Positions 15,902 through 24,598 are shown, counted from the stretch's first letter. The stretch: 60,069 bases of DNA from Thermoproteota archaeon (GCA_027491785.1 JAOZGJ010000039.1:1-60069), one strand, 5' to 3'. The notes: generated by a model not told the origin, from the sequence alone. Made by a program: numbers and translations.

Positions 15902-17719
15902 TCACACCGGCCAGGCCATGTGCTTGAAAGCTATGACCCTCAGGACGTCTGAGGCATCTTCAACAGCATCCACCATGTTCTCAGTTAACTCGATAAAATC
16001 TCTCAGATTCAGGAGCGGCATGAGGTCCATTTTCGTATGAAGGAGCTCTTCCATCGCCCTCTGATGTAACTCATCAAATATCGTCTCGATCTCATCTATC
16101 TCGCTTACTGTCTCGAGAGAATCCTCTAAGTCTATCCTAATAAGCTCCACAGCCCTATAAAGTCTATTGGCTATCCATCTCGAAACTTTAGCCATCTCAC
16201 TCATGAGTTTCCTTATGCTCAGAGGAATTGTATCGGGATCCAAGGTCTTAAGCCTCCTAGAAGCACCTAAAGCGAAGCTAGCTACCCTGTCAACCCTACC
16301 GACTAGCCTAGCAAAATCTGCTTTATCCTGCCCGCTTAAACTGCTCAGCCAAAGTTGTCTATCTATGGCTATTTTAAGCTCATCGGCCTGATTTTCATAC
16401 TGCTTGATGAGTCGAAAATTCTTCTGATCCTTCTTTCCCTTAGAATAACTCTCTACCATACTGGAAAAGCTCTCAATGACCTTCAATATAATAGAGGCAT
16501 GTTCAACGACCATATCAAACGCTGGCCAGAAGGGACGTGTTTCCTTCATCAAGAATATTAGGGGAGATCCTAACGCTAGGAGGAGGGAAGTTATAACGAA
16601 CGTTCCACCGAACCCGTAAATCTCACCGATCATTCCCAAGGTTAAGGCCCCGGTTATGTATCCGAAGTCCCTCAATGAAGTGTAAAGCCCTATGGATCTA
16701 CCTCTAACTGCTGGAGGGGCAGCATCAGCTGATATCGCCGGGAGGATGGGATAGTATAGGCCTACTCCAACCCCTAGGAGCACGGAAGCCAAGGCTAAAT
16801 AGAGAGAGTTCTCAAAGGAGTGTATCAAGTATATGCTCAGTGCCTTCAAAGAGAACCCTAAAAATGTGGGGATCCTCCTACCAACAGCGTCAGATATCCT
16901 ACCAGAGAAAGGCATTAAAGAGGCCCATGCAAGGGTATTCAATCCCTGAATGATACCTATTCGAATATTATCTAATCCAATGGAGCTGAGATATATGGGT
17001 AAGAGACCCCAGACAAGGGCATCGGAGAACTGAGCTGCATGCCCGAGGAAGTAAGTCAATCTGAGGGTAGAGCTCCTCAGGCACATTGAGTATGCGTGAA
17101 GTGTGGGAACATCCTCTCTCGCTTCTCCCTTAGTTTCGGAGATTCCGGTGACGGAGAGAACTACAGCTATAGCTGAAGCCACAAGAGTTATGTAAAAGGC
17201 ATCAGGTAAGCTGCTCACTTCAGATACGTAGCCCCCTAGGAAAGCACCTACTGTATATCCACCATATACAGAAGATTCCATTATTCCTAGGCTGAGGCCA
17301 TGTCTCTCCTTCCCTCCAGCCTCTGAGAGTATTATCATTATCCCCGAGTCTATAAGCCCCTGGCTCCATCCCATGAGGAGGAGCGACGCAGCTATCATGA
17401 TGAGATTCACACTGTATATGAGGAGAGCAGTTCCAATGAGAAAGGTGGAGGTTCCCATAATGACTGTAATCTTCCTTCCAAGCCTATCAGCTAAATAACC
17501 AGCTAATAGGTCAGCAAATCCTTTAAATAGACCAAATGAGAGTATAGGCAGGAGAACAATGAACAGATAAGCGAATTCTTGACTTATGAATCCCTTCACG
17601 TATAGGGGAAGTACTACCCTTTGCACGCCCATTCCAGTTCCTATGGAGAGAGCCGTCATAGCAGCAGCGAACATCACTCCGCTTTTAGTTCTCTCCAAAG
17701 GGTTTCCCTCCAGTATCAA
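15902..17719 (-). CDS. MFS transporter fused to C-terminal DUF47/PhoU-like domain
   Basis: Residues 1 to about 395 are a 12-helix major facilitator with the A motif GYLADRLGRKITVI between helices 2 and 3 and a second copy GRISDAVGRRIPTF. Residues about 405-600 are a soluble all-helical domain with the DUF47 (PhoU-related) pattern: YENQADELKIAID, RVDRVASFALGASRRLK, RLYRAVELIRIDLED and LTENMVDAVEDASDVLRVIAF. DUF47 proteins normally sit beside Pit phosphate transporters as separate polypeptides. The fusion to an MFS carrier suggests an oxyanion (phosphate or similar) transporter with built-in control. A TTG start overlaps the TorD-like gene by 4 bases. Confidence 0.8.
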   Translation of the reverse strand: MILEGNPLERTKSGVMFAAAMTALSIGTGMGVQRVVLPLYVKGFISQEFAYLFIVLLPILSFGLFKGFADLLAGYLADRLGRKITVIMGTSTFLIGTALLIYSVNLIMIAASLLLMGWSQGLIDSGIMIILSEAGGKERHGLSLGIMESSVYGGYTVGAFLGGYVSEVSSLPDAFYITLVASAIAVVLSVTGISETKGEAREDVPTLHAYSMCLRSSTLRLTYFLGHAAQFSDALVWGLLPIYLSSIGLDNIRIGIIQGLNTLAWASLMPFSGRISDAVGRRIPTFLGFSLKALSIYLIHSFENSLYLALASVLLGVGVGLYYPILPAISADAAPPAVRGRSIGLYTSLRDFGYITGALTLGMIGEIYGFGGTFVITSLLLALGSPLIFLMKETRPFWPAFDMVVEHASIILKVIESFSSMVESYSKGKKDQKNFRLIKQYENQADELKIAIDRQLWLSSLSGQDKADFARLVGRVDRVASFALGASRRLKTLDPDTIPLSIRKLMSEMAKVSRWIANRLYRAVELIRIDLEDSLETVSEIDEIETIFDELHQRAMEELLHTKMDLMPLLNLRDFIELTENMVDAVEDASDVLRVIAFKHMAWPV

Positions 17720-18270
17720 ACCGTCCTCAGATCCTTCAACTCATTCTCTAAGAACTCCCTTAAGAGAACACAGACCTCTCTATAGAAGGAAATTCTGGAA
17801 TTTTTGATCACACAGTCACAGAACTGGGGAACCCATCGAATAAGGTGATCCTCTATGAAAGATCTGGCCTCCTCAAGGGCCCCCTCCCCTCCTACTAGGT
17901 AAAGGTACTTTAGAACCTCAAGCTCCACCGATATATGCTCTGGAGGCTCTTTGAATTCCTCCGAAACCTCTACACCAAAGGATCTCATCCTGTTCTCCAC
18001 ATCAACCGCGTACTGGGACATGAGCGTTCTATCCTCTGTCCTGTAGACCGACTCATAGGGAGGACAGGGCACTTCCTTACCGAACCTGAAAAGCCTAGTG
18101 TATTCCTGATTCATGATACTCGCATCTTCCATCTCAACCTTAGTTAGGGGGAAGCGATCTTGTATCTTCTCCCAGGATTCCCTCAGCTCAGCTAGCCATT
18201 CCTTAGTAGGTCTGAGGAATGCTAGGATAAAGAAATTAAGTAAATCGACGCTTTCTTGTCGGGTGGACAT
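17716..18270 (-). CDS. TorD/DmsD-family molybdoenzyme chaperone
   Basis: 184 residues, all-helical, with the family pattern YTRLFRFGKEVPCPPYESVYR, then PEHISVELEVLKYL (the usual ExPDHI motif) and HLIRWVPQF (the usual H-L-x-W-x-P-F). TorD-like proteins hold the catalytic subunit of molybdo- or tungsto-reductases during cofactor loading. No such reductase is present in this window, so the chaperone is separated from its client. A TATA-like AATTATTTATTA lies near 18291-18302, about 25 bases before the ATG, so the mRNA is probably leaderless and starts the TorD-MFS-phosphatase operon. Confidence 0.82.
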   Translation of the reverse strand: MSTRQESVDLLNFFILAFLRPTKEWLAELRESWEKIQDRFPLTKVEMEDASIMNQEYTRLFRFGKEVPCPPYESVYRTEDRTLMSQYAVDVENRMRSFGVEVSEEFKEPPEHISVELEVLKYLYLVGGEGALEEARSFIEDHLIRWVPQFCDCVIKNSRISFYREVCVLLREFLENELKDLRTV

Positions 18271-18301
18271 AAGGCTAGGGGCCGCTCAAGCTAATAAATA
18301 A

Positions 18302-18688
18302 TTACCTTACGCACCAGAAGGGTAGATACTTCTCCCCAACACCTTTGAGCTTCCTTAGTTCGCTTTCCATCTTCAAGATGATCCCCGAATCCCCCTCCAC
18401 AAGTCCTATCTCCACACAGGATTCTCCCGCATGGTGGTGGGTTCTAGTAATGAGGCAATCACTGTACTTCTCCAGCACCTTGGAAACTCTTTCTCCACTT
18501 TCCCTTTGTGACACAACGACAAGTATTCCGCGGCATGTATGGTGGGTCATTAAATGGGTTCTATCTTCAATAGCCTCCATGAGGATGTCTTGTATAAGCT
18601 CAGATCTGCTAATACCTAGATGCTTTGAGAGATCATCTATCTTCTCTACTAGTTCCTCTGGGAGAGATATACCGAACCTCCTCTTCAT
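18302..18688 (-). CDS. nikR: NikR-like ribbon-helix-helix metal regulator
   Basis: Residues 1-42 are a ribbon-helix-helix (RFGISLPEELVEKIDDLSKH) and 53-128 an ACT-like metal-binding domain (RGILVVVSQ through EIGLVEGDSG to KYLPFW), the NikR arrangement and size. His85 and Cys91 align with two of the four high-affinity nickel ligands of E. coli NikR, but the positions of His76 and His87 are Leu and Thr here, with extra His84 and His86. The metal may therefore differ. It is the third gene of the metal-transport operon, two bases after the permease, and probably controls the divergent promoter. Confidence 0.82.
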   Translation of the reverse strand: MKRRFGISLPEELVEKIDDLSKHLGISRSELIQDILMEAIEDRTHLMTHHTCRGILVVVSQRESGERVSKVLEKYSDCLITRTHHHAGESCVEIGLVEGDSGIILKMESELRKLKGVGEKYLPFWCVR

Positions 18689-18690
18689 CC

Positions 18691-19494
18691 CTACCTCCTC
18701 ATCAACGATATTATGTAGAATACCAACATAACGATGCCTATGACACCTGAGGGCGCTAGGCCAGTAGCTACGCTCAGTATCAAGCCAATCATCCCTCCAG
18801 CTAAAGAGAGCAGCAACCCTAAAAAGACGGCATTTTTCCCACTTTTAGCTAGAGAGGAGGCTGTTATACCAGGTAAAAGAACCATCACATGCTCTACCAC
18901 GAATCCCACTGCTCTCAACAGTCCTACAGTAGCTATGGCTAGGGAAGCGACCATCATGGCGTCGTATATTGAAACCCTTATACCAGACAGCCTCACGAAA
19001 TCCTTATCAACGCCTATCAATATATGCTCCCGAAGGAAGGGAACTATAAGGAAAAATACTATGACGGAGACTGCTAGCATGAAATAGACATCCTCCCATG
19101 TTACAAGCAGAGGATCCCCTATTATATAGGACCAAACACTAGTTTCCATTGGAAATGCTGTCAAAATATAGTAAAGAGCTATTACAGTGAAGGAGACACT
19201 AATGGAAACGAATATTGCAGTTGCTTCATCTGATCTGACCCCCCTAGATAGGAGAAGGGATACCATTGAGACCAGAGCGAGACTAAAGAGTACGGAACAC
19301 ACCTCAAACGGGCAGCCGATCAGGTTCAATGATATTATGGCGAGAAGAGCTGAAAGTAGAGCCGAATGCGGTAAAGTGCCTGCTAAGAATAAGAGTCTTC
19401 TAGATACTACTACGGGGCTAAGGATCCCATAAACTACGGAAGCTAGACCGACAACTATGACCCATCTAGGATCCATCATAAGCTCAAACGGCAT
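18691..19494 (-). CDS. metal ABC transporter permease (ZnuB/MntB family)
   Basis: Eight or so hydrophobic helices and the family segment FLAGTLPHSALLSALLAI near the N-terminus, with LLPGITASSLAKSGKNAVFLG and LAPSGVIGIVM near the end, as in cluster-9 (Zn/Mn/Fe) permeases. GGTGG inside the end of the ATPase gene lies six bases before ATG 19494, which I take as the start; the frame itself is open to 19524. Either start overlaps the ATPase gene. Adjacent NikR-like regulator suggests Ni or another divalent metal. Confidence 0.88.
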   Translation of the reverse strand: MPFELMMDPRWVIVVGLASVVYGILSPVVVSRRLLFLAGTLPHSALLSALLAIISLNLIGCPFEVCSVLFSLALVSMVSLLLSRGVRSDEATAIFVSISVSFTVIALYYILTAFPMETSVWSYIIGDPLLVTWEDVYFMLAVSVIVFFLIVPFLREHILIGVDKDFVRLSGIRVSIYDAMMVASLAIATVGLLRAVGFVVEHVMVLLPGITASSLAKSGKNAVFLGLLLSLAGGMIGLILSVATGLAPSGVIGIVMLVFYIISLMRR

Positions 19495-20251
19495 ATCCAT
19501 CCACCACGTGGACGCATTTCTCAACTAGGAAGACGCTTCTACCATAGACCTTGCTCAGAAGATCCTCCCTTAGCACTTCCTTTGGGGGACCAAGTGCAGC
19601 TATCCCTCTGTTTACCACCATTAGCATTTTCGCTTTATCTAAAAAGAAGCTAGGGTCGTGGCTGCTTACCAATACTAGCTTATCCTCAGCGAGTTCCTTT
19701 ATCATCTTAACTAAATCCACCCTTCCCATCGGGTCTACCGCTGTCAAGGGCTCGTCCATTATCAGGACAGGGGGGTCCCATACTAGAGATCTGGCTATGA
19801 ATACCCTTTGCCTTTGACCCCCACTAAGCTCAAGGAGGGGCTTCTTCCTTATATCCCATATCCCCACTTGCTCCATTACCTTCCTCACTCTAGTCTTCAT
19901 TTCCCTTGGAAATCTTATTCTGGGAGGTCTTCCCCTAAGCGCGATAGCGGATTCCACTATTTCCATCACATTAATCGGAAAGCTATAGTCTTCAGCTTTG
20001 AACTGAGGAACATAGCCCACTAGCTTACCAGCTTCCTCTGCTTTTCCGGTTACATCTATGCCATTGATAAAGACCTTTCCCTCTACTGGGATGAGTCCCA
20101 ATATCCCCCTGAAGAGTGTGGTTTTCCCAGCTCCATTTGGTCCTATAACAACTATAAGGCTAGGACCTTCTAGCTTAAAGTTTTCCCTTCTAAATACAAC
20201 TTCTTCCCCATAAGAAACTGTCAGATCAGATACTTCTATTGTAGGGGACAT
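19484..20251 (-). CDS. metal ABC transporter ATPase (ZnuC/MntA family)
   Basis: Walker A GPNGAGKTT, Q-loop YVPQFKAED, signature LSGGQRQ, Walker B VLIMDEPLTAVDP and H-loop SSHDP are all present in 255 residues. First gene of the metal-uptake operon (ATPase, permease, NikR-like). Starts at ATG 20251 just downstream of the promoter with two GTGCAC boxes; GGAGATG lies close to the start. Confidence 0.92.
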   Translation of the reverse strand: MSPTIEVSDLTVSYGEEVVFRRENFKLEGPSLIVVIGPNGAGKTTLFRGILGLIPVEGKVFINGIDVTGKAEEAGKLVGYVPQFKAEDYSFPINVMEIVESAIALRGRPPRIRFPREMKTRVRKVMEQVGIWDIRKKPLLELSGGQRQRVFIARSLVWDPPVLIMDEPLTAVDPMGRVDLVKMIKELAEDKLVLVSSHDPSFFLDKAKMLMVVNRGIAALGPPKEVLREDLLSKVYGRSVFLVEKCVHVVDGYAV

Positions 20252-20259
20252 CTCCTATC

Positions 20260-20297
20260 GTGCACAAATTATATCTTATCCTTATAAAGATGTGCAC
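20260..20297. promoter_or_regulatory. divergent metal-transport promoter with paired GTGCAC boxes
   Basis: GTGCACA at 20260-20266 and TGTGCAC at 20291-20297 form a perfect 7-base inverted repeat around a 24-base A/T-rich core; each half contains the self-complementary GTGCAC, with centres 32 bases apart (three helical turns). The core holds TATA-like sequences for both directions (for example TTATAAAG at 20282-20289). This is the shape of a repressor site for a dimer-of-dimers such as NikR, placed where binding would block both promoters. Assignment to the NikR-like protein is inferred. Confidence 0.65.
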
Positions 20298-20310
20298 ATA
20301 GTAATACCTA

Positions 20311-21303
20311 ATGGATGCAAGAGGGTCCCTTCTGCTCATACTCCTGCTTTTGCTATTCCTACTGCTAACGTTACCGATCCCAGCATACGCTAGACCTAGA
20401 GGATTGGTAATAGTAACTACCTTTCCAAACTTGGCTTCAGATGCTAGGCTACTAGCATGTAGCTCAGATAGTATAGAAGCCTTGGTTCCACCTGGAGTAG
20501 ACCCTCATGAGTACGAGCTCAGGCCAAGGGATATCAGCTTACTTTCAAGCGCTGATATAATAGTGTCGACAGCTCACACTCCTTTCGAGAAGATGATTCA
20601 TGATAAGGTGGTTAATGGGGAAATAAGAGCCCATCTTATTGAAATTCCCAGGATTAAAGGAATTATACTTAGGGATAATCCTGTCACGGGGCAGCCCAAT
20701 TACCACATGCCCATATACGATCCTAGGAACTACATGATATTCATAAGTGAACTCAAAAGGATCATGAGCGAGCTGAATCCAGCATGTACCTCAGTATACA
20801 GTAGGAATTATGGGAGAATAGAGGAAAAAATTGAGGAGATTATTGAAAAAACGCCTAAGATGAATGTAACAGCTATAGCGGTCACACCTGTCGCTCAATA
20901 TGCGGTGGAGTGGATGGGCGTCAAGGTGAAATATCTGCTCCTTAAGGATGTGGGCGTCCCTGCAACCCCTCCTGAGCTGATGGAAATGAGGAGAGAGGCC
21001 ATGCTTGGAGGGATCGACATAATGATACTTGTGGGTAACAGCAAGACCCAGCTTAATATAAAGGCCGAGGAATTGGCAAGAGAATCTGGTATTCCTTCTA
21101 TAACAATACCTTCTCCCCTTGAGAGCAGGAGCATTCCAGATAAGCTTTTGGACGTTGTAAATGACTTCTCTAACATTAATGAAACAAGCTGGAGAGGGAG
21201 AGAGGAGATCAGATACAGCATCGTCCCACTTGCGGTATCATTTCTAATCGCAATACTCTCCCTCTGGGGCATTGCATATATATTAATGAACCAAGAGAAG
21301 TGA
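20311..21303 (+). CDS. metal ABC transporter substrate-binding protein (ZnuA-like), C-terminally anchored
   Basis: Signal peptide (LLLILLLLLFLLLTLPIPAYA), then the cluster-9 binding fold: LVPPGVDPHEYELRPRD supplies the first ligand His, TAHTPFEKM and the NYHMPIYDPRN segment supply further candidate His/Asp ligands, and the long interlobe helix follows near ELKRIMSELNP. No His-rich loop is present. A C-terminal transmembrane helix (about 305-325) anchors it to the membrane, as is common in archaea. Transcribed divergently from ATPase, permease and NikR-like genes across the GTGCAC promoter. Confidence 0.87.
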   Translation: MDARGSLLLILLLLLFLLLTLPIPAYARPRGLVIVTTFPNLASDARLLACSSDSIEALVPPGVDPHEYELRPRDISLLSSADIIVSTAHTPFEKMIHDKVVNGEIRAHLIEIPRIKGIILRDNPVTGQPNYHMPIYDPRNYMIFISELKRIMSELNPACTSVYSRNYGRIEEKIEEIIEKTPKMNVTAIAVTPVAQYAVEWMGVKVKYLLLKDVGVPATPPELMEMRREAMLGGIDIMILVGNSKTQLNIKAEELARESGIPSITIPSPLESRSIPDKLLDVVNDFSNINETSWRGREEIRYSIVPLAVSFLIAILSLWGIAYILMNQEK

Positions 21304-21397
21304 TTGGATAATGGAAGAGCTAGTGGAATAGGAGAGAGTGGACGCTATGTTACTGGGCTGGATAGGTGTTATAAGAATCTCTTGATCTTTTAGATAT

Positions 21398-21646
21398 ATG
21401 AGCGAGTGGGCCAGGAGAGCTCATCACTACCTCAACGTAACGGGTAGATTTAGAGGATTCAAGAATCTGAGTGAGGGACAGAAGTACCAGATTGTTAAAG
21501 AGGGCCTGATCGAATTCCTTAAGCTGAATCCGATATCTAAGGAAGAGGCAGAGGAGGCACTGGAATGGTTTCTATCGAGGAAAAAGGTTCATGAAGCTAG
21601 GGCTTTAGCTAAGATAATGAAGCTCAAGATAGGTAGGAGGAAGTAG
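21398..21646 (+). CDS. small basic protein, unknown
   Basis: 82 residues, helical, with a basic C-terminal tail (AKIMKLKIGRRK). I do not recognise a family. The reading frame looks coding and a TTATAA-type box near 21368-21373 places transcription start at about the ATG, so it would be leaderless. Its last 23 bases overlap the convergent pcp gene. The basic tail could mean nucleic-acid binding, but this is only a guess. Confidence 0.5.
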   Translation: MSEWARRAHHYLNVTGRFRGFKNLSEGQKYQIVKEGLIEFLKLNPISKEEAEEALEWFLSRKKVHEARALAKIMKLKIGRRK

Positions 21647-22259
21647 CCTCCCTAATTATATTGAGCGCTATCTCTATGGCCCTCTTCAAGGTGAGCATAG
21701 GAAGGCTAGGTACTGGCTTTCTTATCCTAGAAGCCATCTCTGATGAATAGGGAACGTGAATGAAACCAGATATGGCCTTTAAACCCAATCTATCCACGGT
21801 TCTCAGGCTTTTATACATCACATAGTTGCATAGGTAGGTTCCAGCTGAATAGGAGAGAAAAGCAGGGATGCCTGCAGATCTCATTGCTTCGACTATTTTC
21901 CTCGTAGGAATCGTTGCCATATAGGCTAATGGACCATCCTCTTCTATGGGCTCATCAACGGGCTTCATACCATTGTTATCTGGGATCACAGCATCTACGA
22001 TGTTTACCGCTATTCTCTCAACCTTTATTACTGGCCTTTCTGGTGCGAGTCCCAAGTTCAGGATGGCAGTAGGCTCATGCTCCCTTATCAGCTCCTCTAT
22101 GATATGGCCTGCCTTTGAGAAAGATACTGGAAGAACCTCACCTATTATATCTCCACCCTCTAGCTCCCTCACAATCCTGCCTGTCGGGTTCTCTTGGATA
22201 TCTCCCCATCGCTCAAATCCCGTTAGTAGTATCAAGTGCGCTCCCTCGGGTCTCACCAA
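21624..22259 (-). CDS. pcp: pyrrolidone-carboxylate (pyroglutamyl) peptidase
   Basis: 211 residues with the complete C15 catalytic triad at the classical positions: Glu81 (KVERIAVN), Cys144 (SAGTYLCNYVMY) and His168 (GFIHVPY). TGFERWGDIQENPT at the start is also typical. It removes N-terminal pyroglutamate from peptides in the cytoplasm. It overlaps the aldo-keto reductase gene by 7 bases and so is probably cotranscribed with it. Confidence 0.95.
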   Translation of the reverse strand: MVRPEGAHLILLTGFERWGDIQENPTGRIVRELEGGDIIGEVLPVSFSKAGHIIEELIREHEPTAILNLGLAPERPVIKVERIAVNIVDAVIPDNNGMKPVDEPIEEDGPLAYMATIPTRKIVEAMRSAGIPAFLSYSAGTYLCNYVMYKSLRTVDRLGLKAISGFIHVPYSSEMASRIRKPVPSLPMLTLKRAIEIALNIIREATSSYLS

Positions 22260-23200
22260 ATGACCCTCGAGATCTTAACTCTACTGCTTGCTTCTTCCAG
22301 CCTTAGCCACTCATCGAAGCTCATTCTCCAGCCAGCAGCATTAACATTATCCTCTACCTGTCTAGGATCCTTCGCTCCTGGTATCACTATCAAGTTATCG
22401 CTGGACATGAGCAACCAGTTTAGAGCTACTTGGGCTGGGGTCTTTCCGTGCTTCTCACCAATATCTCTGAGTATCTTCACAACATCATATATCTGTCTCA
22501 TGTTATCGGGATGAAACAGCGCAGATCCTCCTCTCACATCATCGAACTCCGGTAGATTATCCGGTGCGTACTTCCCAGTTAGAGCTCCCTTCGCTAGCGG
22601 TGACCAAGCAATTACGCTTAGCCCGTACGCCTCAGCGTAGGGTATTATCTCCTTCTCAGCGTCCCTCTCCACAAGATTGTATCTGACCTGATCGCTCATT
22701 AAATCCTCAGTCGATAGGCATGACCAAGCCGAATCCATTAGTTCTACAGGGAAATCGCTCAGCCCTATATATCTGATAACTCCCTTATGAACCAACTCCT
22801 CTAGGGCCCTCATGTACTCACATGTTGGGAAATTATTCCATAGAGGGGGCCAGTGGACCTGCATCAGATCTATATAATCAGTACCTAATCTCTCCAAACA
22901 TCTCTTCGTTCCTTTAAATACATCATATCTCGATAAGAATTCACCTGGAAGTTTTGTAGCTATAACAACATCCTCCCTTACCCCCAGTTCCTTTAATGCC
23001 CTTCCTAGAAATTGCTCGCTCATACCTCTCCCATACACAGCCGCTGTGTCGAAGAAGTTTATTCCAAGCTCCACGGCTTTCTCCACTATGAGCTTCGCAT
23101 TTTCATACTCCGTGACTCCCCAAGAGTCGCTAAATTGCCAGGTTCCAAGACCTACGGCAGAAATCTTTACATCAGATGTCCCTAGATACCTGAACTCCAT
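22253..23200 (-). CDS. aldo-keto reductase
   Basis: An (alpha/beta)8 NADPH-dependent reductase with the catalytic tetrad: Asp and Tyr in FFDTAAVYG, Lys in VVIATKLPG and His in LMQVHWPP. The NADPH pocket SPLAKGALTGK is present. The frame is open to 23272, but the family N-terminus is MEFRYLGTSDVKIS, and the extra 24 codons run through a probable TATA element; I start at ATG 23200 (315 residues). Substrate unknown. Confidence 0.9.
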   Translation of the reverse strand: MEFRYLGTSDVKISAVGLGTWQFSDSWGVTEYENAKLIVEKAVELGINFFDTAAVYGRGMSEQFLGRALKELGVREDVVIATKLPGEFLSRYDVFKGTKRCLERLGTDYIDLMQVHWPPLWNNFPTCEYMRALEELVHKGVIRYIGLSDFPVELMDSAWSCLSTEDLMSDQVRYNLVERDAEKEIIPYAEAYGLSVIAWSPLAKGALTGKYAPDNLPEFDDVRGGSALFHPDNMRQIYDVVKILRDIGEKHGKTPAQVALNWLLMSSDNLIVIPGAKDPRQVEDNVNAAGWRMSFDEWLRLEEASSRVKISRVIW

Positions 23201-23291
23201 ATGCCTTTCACTACATACTACCTTAAATCGGTTCATGTGGGTGAAAACAAAAGGCTTATTACTCTCCACCATCTGAGGACCCCGAGGCTAA

Positions 23292-23717
23292 ATGGACGAA
23301 GTTGAGCAGATAGGGATGAACTGGGATCGCTTCTCCCAGAGAATAAGGGAAGATCCCTATGAATTCCTCGAGCTAGGACCCGATGATCTCAGGAATACGA
23401 TAATGCACAGTCTCGTACCTCTAGCTAGGTTTCTAGGGGTTAAGGCAGTTGTATATGAGTGCGGCAGGTGGTATGCTAGAATAGAGAGGATGGAGCTAGA
23501 TTTGGACGAGCCAGAGCTAAGCGAGGTCATGGACAAGGAATGCTACATATCCCTAGAGGATGAGAATGGGTGCGATGTCGTGGTACTAGCGATAAGAGAG
23601 GATGAAACAGGGGATTTAGAGGCTTTCACAAGGTCAGCGGGTGAAATCTTAGATATAATAATTAACGGAAAGGCCTGTGAGAACCAAGATGTCCCTTGGG
23701 ACGACTTCTCTTGGTAG
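23292..23717 (+). CDS. acidic protein of unknown function
   Basis: 141 residues, strongly acidic, with no transmembrane segment and no motif I know. The centre (VYECGRWYARIER) looks like a beta hairpin and the end (ACENQDVPWDDFSW) is rich in aromatic and acidic residues. CGAGG lies four bases before the ATG. It precedes the metallo-beta-lactamase gene by 38 bases, but that gene has its own TATA-like element, so an operon is uncertain. Confidence 0.65.
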   Translation: MDEVEQIGMNWDRFSQRIREDPYEFLELGPDDLRNTIMHSLVPLARFLGVKAVVYECGRWYARIERMELDLDEPELSEVMDKECYISLEDENGCDVVVLAIREDETGDLEAFTRSAGEILDIIINGKACENQDVPWDDFSW

Positions 23718-23755
23718 AAAGCTAACTTAAAAATAGTTCCCTTCTATTTCCTCAT

Positions 23756-24598
23756 ATGGATGTTGAGCAGTTAGAGATCTATGTTCTCGCTGAAGAACAT
23801 GCTTCAGGAATGTTCTGGGCTCAGCACGGCATATCCTTCCTCCTAAAGGTTAGAATCGACGGTACTACCTACAAGCTACTCTTTGATATGGGGAACAGCT
23901 GGGAACCAATAAAGCACAATTTATCTCTACTGGGAGAGGACCTTAATGGATTAGTGGGGGTTGTCCTATCTCACAGGCATTATGACCACACAGGTGGCTT
24001 GAAAGGATTTCTCAAGGAGTTGAATAAGGAAGTTCCAATAATATCCCATCCCGACCTCTTTAAGCCTAATTTTGTACTTCCCTTCAGGGATATAGGTATT
24101 CCATACAGGAGAAGAGAGTTGGAGGAGCTTGGGGGCAAATTCATTCTTTCTAGAGATCCTATAGAGATTCTACCTGGGATAGTAACAACAGGCGAAGTAC
24201 CTAGAATTTCAGAACTGGAGAGTAAGATGACCATAGATACTTACACCCTAGAGAATGGGAAGCTCATCAAGGATCCTCTGATGGATGACAGCTCTTTAAT
24301 AGTGAAGATGGATGATGGATCTGTTATATTAACTGGTTGCTCCCATGCAGGGATCATCAATATATTGAAGCATACCATCAATTTGGCTGGTCCCATTAAG
24401 GCTGTAATAGGAGGGTTTCATTTAATTAGTGCAGATAAGGAGAGGATAGAAGGTACTGTAAGGGCCTTCAAGGAGTTAGATATTAAGGAAGTATACACAG
24501 GTCATTGTACAGGCATAACTGCTGAATGTGCCTTCAGAAACGAATATGGAGAGAGATTCAGGCAAATGGCTGTAGGGAAAATATATAGATTCTCCTAA
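23756..24598 (+). CDS. metallo-beta-lactamase-fold hydrolase of the COG1237 type
   Basis: Metal motifs are SHRHYDHTGG (residues about 70-80), TGCSHAGIIN and GGFHL, the pattern of the COG1237 branch annotated as dihydropterin ribofuranosyl-aminobenzene phosphate synthase. That annotation ties it to pterin (methanopterin-like) chemistry, but the activity of the family is poorly established. A TTAAAAATAG stretch about 25 bases upstream suggests a leaderless start at ATG 23756. Confidence 0.83.
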   Translation: MDVEQLEIYVLAEEHASGMFWAQHGISFLLKVRIDGTTYKLLFDMGNSWEPIKHNLSLLGEDLNGLVGVVLSHRHYDHTGGLKGFLKELNKEVPIISHPDLFKPNFVLPFRDIGIPYRRRELEELGGKFILSRDPIEILPGIVTTGEVPRISELESKMTIDTYTLENGKLIKDPLMDDSSLIVKMDDGSVILTGCSHAGIINILKHTINLAGPIKAVIGGFHLISADKERIEGTVRAFKELDIKEVYTGHCTGITAECAFRNEYGERFRQMAVGKIYRFS

